Positions 1 through 5,097 of a stretch of DNA of 5,097 nt are shown here, piece by piece. Below the pieces are notes generated by a model. That model searched no databases, was not told where the DNA came from, and saw only the letters and a list, made by a program, of their open reading frames with translations. Position 1 is the first letter of the stretch. Each line of letters begins with the position of its first letter. The position numbers and the translations under genes were made by a program. The DNA comes from an uncultured Clostridia bacterium. Its GTDB lineage: Bacteria > Bacillota > Clostridia > Christensenellales > Borkfalkiaceae. The stretch spans positions 1 through 5,097 of the forward strand of contig CAMWWA010000097.1 of assembly GCA_947177825.1 (NCBI GenBank). Direction: 5' to 3'.

Positions 1-2703
1 GTCTATTATATAGACACCCGCTTCCGTCACGGTGAAAGTAATACTTAAGCCCGAACCCGCACCGGTCATTGAATAGCTTCCTGCCTCACTATCCGTTACG
101 GCAGTAATACCGCTGTCAAACGACGTTGCGGCAATATACGTCCCGTCCGATTTTTTCAAGCCTAATCTGGACTCGTTTGAACCGCCAGTGGAACTGAATA
201 CGATAGTAATCGTTCCCGTACCCTTAAACTCAACTGACAGTCCCGAACCCTTGCTCTGAATACATGCGGTATTCGTTCTGTACGTAACTCCGTTACCCGT
301 GACGGTTATGAAACTAAGGTCACCCGTAAAGTTATCTTGTGATAATACCGCATTATCGGCAAGCCCGGAAACACCGGACAATTTGTCGTAGCTGAATGAA
401 TATTCGGTTGTAGTCGGCGTAGGCGTAGGGCCGGGAGTCGGGGTGACCGTTCCTCCGCCGCCGCCCGAAACGGTGCCGCTTCCGCCGCTTATGGTCGGGC
501 AGACGTAGGTTGCGTAGGTTGCGTGTACTTCCGAACTTGTGTTGAGTTCTGGTACGGAACCTTCAAGACAGATGGTCTTGCCTGCATGCTTACCCGATTC
601 GTTATGAAGTCTTACGTAAACTATTTTAAGAGCCGTCGTCAGGTTTTCAAAATAAATACTCGTCTTGGAAGAATCGTAACGCGCAACCGTACCGCTTGCG
701 TTTACAATAAAGTCACCTATCTTAATGTCGGTATCCGCAACGTCTTCCTGAGTTATTTCAACTCCGTCGTAAATGAAGTCAACCGCCGAAACCTTATCGG
801 GCACTACCGCACTGGTATCTTCCGCCGCACTCGCACCGAGGTCAAGGTAAAGGAATTGCGCGCCCGAACCACCGTATTGCATTAACATATATTCTACGTT
901 ATTGGCAGCTAACTCTTTCGCATCAATCTCGTGTTCGAAATACAACAGCACGCCCGAAGGCAAACTCGTTCTCATTACCGGTTCGAAAAATATGTCGTCG
1001 CCTCTACCCCAACCGGAGGTATTGGGTGCGGAATAGAACGGATTTTCCTTGGTGGCTCCCTTTCTTGTGATTTTTACGAGAGCAAATCCTTCTCCCGTTT
1101 TTTCCGCATACATTACGAATTTGATTTTGCCCAACTGCTGGGGTTTAAACCAAACTGCGTTGTTAGGCAGATATATACCTTCTTCGTAATTGTAGAATTC
1201 TATCCTACCTCCCCACTGGTTAAGCATATCGCCGGTTGCTTCCCGGTTTTCGTCAACGACTTTGCCGTCATCATCTATAAAACCTTTACCGTAGGTTTTA
1301 CCCATAATACTTATCTGACCGTGGAAAGACCAACCGCCGACGTCGTTATTATAAAACGGATGTTCCGTATTATTGAATACCTGGCTTAATCTTACTGCCG
1401 TAAACCTTTCCTTATCGCCGACATTTGCGGGCAACAAATCAATAATACCTTGAGGCAACTCGTCGAATTCTGACTGTGTCAACGGATTGAAAACTGTTTT
1501 ACCGTACGACGGAGATTGAGCCATCGTATCGTACGAGCCGCTTTCGGTTTTATACGTATAGAACCACCTCGGCACGTTTTTATTATTTTCCATTACCCAT
1601 TCGTTGCCGGACAACGTCATCGGGGGGTCAAACTTAAGCTCTTTGGAGGTCATAATCTTATTTTGGTTACCGATGAAATAACCTATATTCTGATTGGAAA
1701 CGACCTCTACTGCGTCCGCGCCCTCGTAAGTGGATTCCTCCGTTACGGCGAAAGCTACTTTTCTCAGAGCGTCGGGGACAGGATTAGTATTTTGATGGTC
1801 AATTTTGGGCAGGCGCCAGGACGGCGTAGACGATTCTCTATTGGCGTCGATTTTTTCTAATCGCGCAAGTAAATCTTCAACGTCGAAGCTCGAACCGAAC
1901 GCCGCGCCGCTGCCGCCCGAACCCGCGGTATGTCCGCCGCCGGTTACGGAAGACTGGACGCCGTCGCCAAGCTCGCCGAGAATGCTGTTGAATGTCGAAT
2001 ACTTCGTATTAGCGTCGGCTACCTGCAGATAGGTATCCGCGTCGTTGGTAGCGCGCACGCCAATGGACTGGCACATGCCCGCAACGTGACCGACCGCAAG
2101 ACCGACCACCTTTGCCGCGCCCGTGCTGTACGTGGTCTTTGAAGTGCTTCCCACCAGCAATACGGGGTTATTGAGTATAAAGTTGCGTATTTCGCTGCTT
2201 TCGCCCGTGTTGCCGAACAGACCTACCGCATTTGAAAATTTATACGAAGGCGAAGCTTCGATAGGGTAATTTTCCTCTTTAAGCAGCGTTTTATCGGTAG
2301 TGACCTTTAAATTCTTTATTGATTTGCCGTTGCCGTTGAACACGCCGATAAACGGAGCTTCGTCGTTGCCGATAGGGGGCAGCCACAGCCCTTCGCCCAT
2401 ATCCAGCTCGTCAATGGTCTTTTTGATTTCGAAATAGTAAATTTTGGGGTTGCCGTTTTCGTCCACGAACCTGCCCATATTCTGCAGAACGGCAAGGTTA
2501 CGCATATGCGTTGAATTGGCGATTACGAAAGGCGTTTCCTTGGAGCCGTTGCCGCTGTCGAAATACGCGCCCGCCGAAGCGCCGCTTAGCACGAACTGGG
2601 AATCTCTGTGGTCCAGATACCACGCGAAAGCGTAGCCGACCGTAAACACGGCGACTATCAAAGCCACTATTAAACATATAGTTTTATAGACTTTCGCTTT
2701 CAC
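1..2703 (-). CDS. Large secreted multidomain surface protein with SipW-type signal and GLUG-like segment (C-terminus beyond window)
   Basis: One uninterrupted frame of 901 codons runs from a GTG start to the left edge, so the C-terminus is missing. The GTG is chosen because a GGGGGA ribosome binding site lies just upstream and a basic-then-hydrophobic signal follows directly. Residues 1-30 are a signal sequence ending YAFAWY, with a plausible cut after Ala27. Residues 54-216 resemble the GLUG/pectin-lyase-like beta-helix of surface adhesins: FIGVFNGNGKSIKNLKV at 118-134, VGLFGNTGE near 160, and a degenerate VGLAVGHVAG repeat at 200-209. Residues 247-272 are a Gly/Ser-rich linker. Residues 291-736 are an unrecognised beta-rich region. 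Residues 739-766 form a Gly-rich then Pro/Thr-rich linker. Residues 767-901 look like a beta-sandwich, possibly carbohydrate-binding. It follows a second secreted protein by 25 bases, probably in one operon. Extracellular location is well supported; ligand and role are unknown, and no catalytic motif is visible. No wall-anchor signal can be judged because the end is absent. Confidence 0.9.
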   Translation of the reverse strand, partial: MKAKVYKTICLIVALIVAVFTVGYAFAWYLDHRDSQFVLSGASAGAYFDSGNGSKETPFVIANSTHMRNLAVLQNMGRFVDENGNPKIYYFEIKKTIDELDMGEGLWLPPIGNDEAPFIGVFNGNGKSIKNLKVTTDKTLLKEENYPIEASPSYKFSNAVGLFGNTGESSEIRNFILNNPVLLVGSTSKTTYSTGAAKVVGLAVGHVAGMCQSIGVRATNDADTYLQVADANTKYSTFNSILGELGDGVQSSVTGGGHTAGSGGSGAAFGSSFDVEDLLARLEKIDANRESSTPSWRLPKIDHQNTNPVPDALRKVAFAVTEESTYEGADAVEVVSNQNIGYFIGNQNKIMTSKELKFDPPMTLSGNEWVMENNKNVPRWFYTYKTESGSYDTMAQSPSYGKTVFNPLTQSEFDELPQGIIDLLPANVGDKERFTAVRLSQVFNNTEHPFYNNDVGGWSFHGQISIMGKTYGKGFIDDDGKVVDENREATGDMLNQWGGRIEFYNYEEGIYLPNNAVWFKPQQLGKIKFVMYAEKTGEGFALVKITRKGATKENPFYSAPNTSGWGRGDDIFFEPVMRTSLPSGVLLYFEHEIDAKELAANNVEYMLMQYGGSGAQFLYLDLGASAAEDTSAVVPDKVSAVDFIYDGVEITQEDVADTDIKIGDFIVNASGTVARYDSSKTSIYFENLTTALKIVYVRLHNESGKHAGKTICLEGSVPELNTSSEVHATYATYVCPTISGGSGTVSGGGGGTVTPTPGPTPTPTTTEYSFSYDKLSGVSGLADNAVLSQDNFTGDLSFITVTGNGVTYRTNTACIQSKGSGLSVEFKGTGTITIVFSSTGGSNESRLGLKKSDGTYIAATSFDSGITAVTDSEAGSYSMTGAGSGLSITFTVTEAGVYIID
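505..522. repeat. Two tandem copies of a 9-bp unit inside the surface-protein gene
   Basis: GTAGGTTGC is repeated twice head to tail. It encodes Ala-Thr-Tyr twice (residues 728-733) just before the Gly-rich linker, so copy-number change would alter the protein by whole Ala-Thr-Tyr units without shifting the frame. Confidence 0.6.
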
Positions 2704-2709
2704 TTCTTT

Positions 2710-2715
2710 TCCCCC
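2710..2715 (-). promoter_or_regulatory. Ribosome binding site deciding the GTG start of the large surface protein
   Basis: GGGGGA on the minus strand lies 6 bases before the GTG at 2703 (the bases between are AAAGAA). No ATG in frame at the start of the signal sequence competes; the first in-frame Met (residue 67) falls well inside the mature protein. The site resembles the G-run site of the gene before it. Confidence 0.65.
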
Positions 2716-2728
2716 GAAGTTCTGAAAA

Positions 2729-3463
2729 TCAGACTGCCTCTATGTAAAATCTTATATCGTCCGCAAAATCCATCGGCGTGGAGAACGTCGTCCCCTCGAT
2801 GGTCAGCGCTTTATAATACTGCGCGTAAATTTTATTTTCCACGTAGTCTATTATGCAATAGAATTTGAGCGGCGTTGTTCCGTCGTCCTTAATACCGTTC
2901 AGAATGGTTATAACGCTTCCGTCGGTATCCTCCACCGCCTCAGCCGTCTTTGCCGTACTCTGGCTGACGGTTGCAGGCTTTGCGCCCGTCTGGCTTCCTG
3001 CAATGTCGTAAAAGTTTATAACCGACGATAACGCGCAGTTCAGGCGCATTTCGCCGTCCACGGTATCGCCCGTAATTTCGCCGCGCGTGGAATTGCAATC
3101 GGCGTAAATCGCGTAGGTCTTGCCCTGCTCCTCGTAGAAGGTATAGGTGAATTCAAGCAGAAGCGCCGTGGTATCGTCGTTTACCAGTCCGCCGTAGTCG
3201 TGCATTTTTACGCTGTCGCTTTCCGCCTGGTCGCCGACGGTGTAGTTGGGCGCGCCGTTCGTAGTGCCGTTAAGCGTAAGTCTGTACGCCTTTACCTCGA
3301 ACTCCTTGATATTTATATCGCCTATGTCCGAGCTGTAGTCCGTAGCGTCGACCTTGTCGTTTACCGCAAACCATGCAAGGCAGACGCCGCCGCACATAAT
3401 TACGCTTGCGGCAAGCGCGATAATAGCTTTCAAAAGTGTTTTCGAAGCTTTCAACGCTTTCAT
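2729..3463 (-). CDS. Secreted protein with SipW-class signal peptide, function unknown (244 aa)
   Basis: The ATG at 3463 is chosen because a strong AAAGGGGGGG ribosome binding site lies 7 bases upstream. An in-frame ATG 11 codons earlier (3496) would place that site inside the gene and adds a hydrophilic stretch before the signal. Residues 1-12 are basic, 13-29 hydrophobic, and the signal ends CLAWFAVNDKV, with a plausible cut after Ala30. The Ala-Trp-Phe plus Asp/Lys pattern is typical of SipW-dependent secreted proteins (the TasA/camelysin signal class) of Bacillota. The mature protein of about 214 residues is acidic, rich in Thr and beta-branched residues, has no further membrane segment, and ends in an amphipathic beta strand (DDIRFYIEAV). 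No enzymatic motif is seen. It is the first gene after a strong promoter and precedes the large surface protein by 25 bases, so co-expression is likely. A matrix-fibre or surface-layer role is only an inference from the signal class; the mature domain itself is not recognised. Confidence 0.88.
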   Translation of the reverse strand: MKALKASKTLLKAIIALAASVIMCGGVCLAWFAVNDKVDATDYSSDIGDINIKEFEVKAYRLTLNGTTNGAPNYTVGDQAESDSVKMHDYGGLVNDDTTALLLEFTYTFYEEQGKTYAIYADCNSTRGEITGDTVDGEMRLNCALSSVINFYDIAGSQTGAKPATVSQSTAKTAEAVEDTDGSVITILNGIKDDGTTPLKFYCIIDYVENKIYAQYYKALTIEGTTFSTPMDFADDIRFYIEAV

Positions 3464-3470
3464 TATTCTG

Positions 3471-3480
3471 CCCCCCCTTT
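3471..3480 (-). promoter_or_regulatory. Ribosome binding site with a G7 tract, deciding the start of the 244-aa gene
   Basis: On the minus strand the sequence is AAAGGGGGGG followed by CAGAATA and the ATG. It pairs with the anti-Shine-Dalgarno sequence in several registers and places initiation at 3463 rather than at the upstream in-frame ATG at 3496. The run of seven G is unusual for a ribosome binding site and could slip during replication. Confidence 0.75.
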
Positions 3481-3505
3481 CATAGTTTTTCGGCACTAGA
3501 CGTGC

Positions 3506-3526
3506 GCGTACGCAGGCCGCGTACGC
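3506..3526 (-). repeat. Perfect 8-bp inverted repeat (hairpin or operator) in the operon leader
   Basis: GCGTACGC occurs at 3506-3513 and 3519-3526, separated by AGGCC. Each copy is itself a palindrome, so the pair is at once a direct and an inverted repeat. It lies within the first 30 bases of the predicted leftward transcript, where it could form an 8-bp GC-rich stem with a 5-base loop at the mRNA 5' end, or serve as tandem DNA sites for a dimeric regulator. A weaker stem (GCAC/GTGC around TAGAC, 3493-3505) follows it. Confidence 0.6.
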
Positions 3527-3540
3527 ATATACATAACACT

Positions 3541-3569
3541 ATTATAGTATGCGTGTTTTCATTTGTCAA
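3541..3569 (-). promoter_or_regulatory. Consensus sigma-A promoter for the secreted-protein operon
   Basis: On the minus strand, TTGACA (3569-3564) and TATAAT (3546-3541) are separated by exactly 17 bases, a perfect match to the vegetative consensus. An A/T-rich block lies just upstream (about 3576-3590) and could act as an UP element. Transcription should begin near 3532-3535, giving a 5' untranslated leader of about 70 bases before the ATG at 3463. Confidence 0.87.
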
Positions 3570-3612
3570 GACAGATATAAAAAAATTTTAACAGGTCGAA
3601 TTTTGTTTATTT

Positions 3613-3633
3613 ATGCGCAAAAGCGCGTTTTTA
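3613..3633 (+). terminator. Weak intrinsic-terminator-like hairpin with T-rich tail
   Basis: ATGCGC, the loop AAAA and GCGCGT can form a 6-bp stem (one G-T pair), followed by a T-rich stretch. The stem is short and no plus-strand gene ends here. If it acts at all, it would stop antisense read-through before the ilvB promoter. It could equally be chance within an A/T-rich spacer. Confidence 0.25.
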
Positions 3634-3640
3634 TTCGTTT

Positions 3641-3652
3641 TTTATGCATAAA
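3641..3652. promoter_or_regulatory. 12-bp perfect palindrome upstream of the ilvB promoter, candidate operator
   Basis: TTTATGCATAAA is a perfect palindrome ending 16 bases before the ilvB -35 box. A matching half-site, TTTATGC, lies at 3610-3616, 31 bases (about three helical turns) upstream. Binding by a dimeric regulator is plausible, but no known operator was recognised and A/T-rich palindromes can arise by chance. Confidence 0.4.
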
Positions 3653-3668
3653 TAACCGCCCTTTCGTG

Positions 3669-3697
3669 TTGACAAACGCATAGATATATAGTAAAAT
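3669..3697 (+). promoter_or_regulatory. Sigma-A promoter for ilvB
   Basis: TTGACA (3669-3674) and TAAAAT (3692-3697) are separated by 17 bases; five of six -10 bases match consensus. The predicted start near 3703-3705 leaves a leader of only about 20 bases before the ilvB ATG. There is therefore no room for an attenuator or T-box downstream of this promoter. Confidence 0.85.
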
Positions 3698-3712
3698 GTA
3701 AGGTAACAATCC

Positions 3713-3716
3713 GGAG
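3713..3716 (+). promoter_or_regulatory. Ribosome binding site of ilvB
   Basis: GGAG lies 8 bases before the ATG at 3725, close to the ideal spacing. It supports this start and there is no nearby in-frame alternative. Confidence 0.8.
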
Positions 3717-3724
3717 AAAATCAT

Positions 3725-5097
3725 ATGAAAATAAGTGGAGCGGACATACTGATAAACTGCCTTGTGGAACAGGGCGTAGACACCATTTTCGGCTATCCCG
3801 GCGGCGCGGTTTTAGACATTTACGACGCGCTTTACAGGAACGGAAAAATCAACCATATTCTTACCGCGCACGAGCAGGGCGCGGCGCACGCCGCCGACGG
3901 CTATGCAAGGGTTACCGGCAAGGTGGGCGTTTGCTTTGCAACGTCCGGTCCCGGCGCAACCAATCTGGTTACCGGTATCGCAACGGCGTATATGGACAGC
4001 ATACCCATGGTTGCCGTCACGGGCAACGTCGGGCTGAGCAACCTGGGCAGGGATTCCTTTCAGGAAGTGGACATTGCCGGCATAACCATACCCATAACCA
4101 AACACAACTTTATCGTCAAGGACGTAAGCGAGCTTGCGGACGTAATAAGGCGCGCTTTTTACATTGCAAATTCGGGGCGCAAGGGACCCGTTTTAATCGA
4201 TATTTTAAAGAACGTGCAGACGGCGCTTTACGATTACGAGCCCGCAAAGCCCCTGCCCTTGAAGACTTACGAAACGCCGCAGAGCAAAATAGAAGCGGCG
4301 GCGGAAATTATCAACCAGAGCAAAAAGCCGCTGTTGATGATTGGCGGCGGCGCTATGGCTAGCAACGCGACGCCCCACCTTATCAAGCTTGCCAAAAAGC
4401 TGAATGCGCCCGTCACCTATACCCTTATGGGCAAGGGCGTTATTCCCGACGGCGAAAAATACAACCTGGGTATGCTTGGTATGCACGGCACCGTCGCGGC
4501 GGCGAAAACGCTTATCGAAAGCGACTGCATAGTGGCGTTCGGCACGCGTTTTTCGGACAGGGTTGCGCTCAACCGCGACCTGTTTGCAAACGGTAAAAAG
4601 GTCGTGCACGTGGATATAGACAACGCCGAATTCAACAAGAACGTTGCCGTTGATTTGAGCATACTCGCCGACGTTTCGGAATGCGTCAAAACCCTCCTTC
4701 CCCTGGTTAAAAACAAGGACGAAAAGTGGCTTGAAAGCGTAATATGTGCCGTTCAACCGACGGATTGCGGCAATTGCAGGGCTTACGAGATACTGCGCGC
4801 CGCGGCAAAGCTTGCGCCTGCGGACAGCCCCCTTATTACCGACGTGGGACAGCACCAGATGTGGGCGGCGCAGGCTTATCCCTTACAGTCGCCCAGAAGA
4901 TTCTGTTCGAGCGGCGGACTGGGCACGATGGGCTACGGCATGGGCGCGGCGATAGGCGCGGCGTTCGGTTCGGGCAAGCCCTGCGTTCTGGTCACGGGCG
5001 ACGGCTGCTTCAATATGAATTTAAACGAGCTGTCCACCGCCGTTACCGAGGGCGTGCCCCTTATCATTCTTTTAATGAATAACGGCGTGCTTGGCAT
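3725..5097 (+). CDS. ilvB: Acetolactate synthase (acetohydroxyacid synthase) large catalytic subunit, 3' end beyond window
   Basis: This cytoplasmic ThDP- and FAD-dependent enzyme condenses two pyruvates to acetolactate, or pyruvate with 2-oxobutyrate, as the first common step of valine, leucine and isoleucine synthesis. Visible are 457 complete codons of the usual 550-570. The N-terminal ThDP-fold domain carries GYPGGAVLDIYDAL (23-36) and the catalytic glutamate Glu50 in AHEQGAAHAADGYAR. SGPGATNLVTGIATAYMDS follows, then SFQEVDIAGIT (111-121) and the KHNF motif. The central FAD-binding domain (about 187-340) has GGGAM and FGTRFSDR (272-279). The C-terminal ThDP domain shows GDG at 425-427 and NN at 452-453, the metal-ThDP motif. 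The ATG is preceded by GGAG at a spacing of 8 and by a matching promoter. All catalytic residues expected in this span are present. A regulatory subunit gene (ilvN) often follows but lies outside the window. Catabolic acetolactate synthase (AlsS) is less likely, because FAD-domain and FQE motifs follow the biosynthetic type. Confidence 0.95.
   Translation, partial: MKISGADILINCLVEQGVDTIFGYPGGAVLDIYDALYRNGKINHILTAHEQGAAHAADGYARVTGKVGVCFATSGPGATNLVTGIATAYMDSIPMVAVTGNVGLSNLGRDSFQEVDIAGITIPITKHNFIVKDVSELADVIRRAFYIANSGRKGPVLIDILKNVQTALYDYEPAKPLPLKTYETPQSKIEAAAEIINQSKKPLLMIGGGAMASNATPHLIKLAKKLNAPVTYTLMGKGVIPDGEKYNLGMLGMHGTVAAAKTLIESDCIVAFGTRFSDRVALNRDLFANGKKVVHVDIDNAEFNKNVAVDLSILADVSECVKTLLPLVKNKDEKWLESVICAVQPTDCGNCRAYEILRAAAKLAPADSPLITDVGQHQMWAAQAYPLQSPRRFCSSGGLGTMGYGMGAAIGAAFGSGKPCVLVTGDGCFNMNLNELSTAVTEGVPLIILLMNNGVLG

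Noticed and set aside
409..489. GC-rich repetitive stretch as a possible DNA repeat or recombination site
   Set aside because: It is explained by coding for a Gly-rich then Pro/Thr-rich protein linker (residues 739-766).
523..2635. Several plus-strand open frames of 63-152 codons (523-885, 931-1389, 1516-1860, 1805-2032, 1930-2142, 2444-2635)
   Set aside because: All lie antisense to the continuous 901-codon surface-protein frame, lack convincing ribosome binding sites and give low-complexity, Arg/Cys/Phe-rich translations without domains.
3461..3496. Upstream in-frame ATG at 3496 as the start of the secreted protein
   Set aside because: It would put the strong ribosome binding site inside the gene and prepend a charged 11-residue stretch to a normal signal sequence; no binding site precedes it.
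3200..3499. Plus-strand frame of 99 codons
   Set aside because: It is antisense to the 244-aa secreted protein and its leader, with no binding site or recognisable protein.
3570..3668. CodY box or T-box leader for ilvB
   Set aside because: The A/T-rich tracts do not match the CodY consensus well, and no T-box anti-terminator motif or long transcribed leader is present.
3812..5082. Minus- and plus-strand frames inside ilvB (3812-4105, 3931-4362, 4205-4855, 4417-4716, 4744-5082, 4746-4955)
   Set aside because: ilvB is unambiguous over this whole span by motif order; these are GC-rich shadow frames with Arg/His-rich translations.
1..5097. CRISPR arrays, tRNA/rRNA genes, insertion sequences, attachment sites
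   Set aside because: No regularly spaced repeats, cloverleaf-like sequence, transposase or integrase motif, or terminal repeats were found on either strand.

Overview
The window reads as chromosomal DNA from a Gram-positive-type bacterium, most likely an uncultured gut-type Clostridia (Bacillota). The evidence is strong purine-rich ribosome binding sites, two near-perfect vegetative (sigma-A type) promoters, SipW-class secretion signals ending in Ala-Trp-Phe/Tyr, and a Clostridia-like acetolactate synthase. The lineage is an inference; no rRNA or other phylogenetic marker is present.

Layout. Positions 1-3463 hold two genes on the minus strand. The first transcribed (2729-3463) encodes a 244-residue secreted protein. 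After 25 bases comes a very large secreted multidomain protein (1-2703), with 901 residues visible and its C-terminus beyond the left edge. It starts with GTG. In order it has a SipW-type signal, a GLUG-like beta-helix segment, a Gly/Ser linker, a long uncharacterised beta-rich region, a Gly-then-Pro/Thr linker, and a beta-sandwich-like domain cut by the window edge. Positions 3464-3724 are a divergent intergenic region. It holds a consensus promoter firing left, a good promoter firing right, a hairpin in the leftward 5' UTR, a 12-bp palindrome, and a recurring ACGCATA element that also sits in the spacer of both promoters. Positions 3725-5097 hold the first 457 codons of ilvB, the acetolactate synthase catalytic subunit, running off the right edge.

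How the parts relate. The two minus-strand genes look like one transcription unit making cell-surface or matrix proteins that share an unusual secretion signal, so they probably depend on the same dedicated signal peptidase, which is not in this window. ilvB is a housekeeping branched-chain amino acid gene and is probably unrelated in function, although the two units share a promoter region. The least explained content is the central part of the large surface protein and the repeated element in the divergent promoter region. There is no RNA gene, CRISPR array, insertion sequence or integrase.
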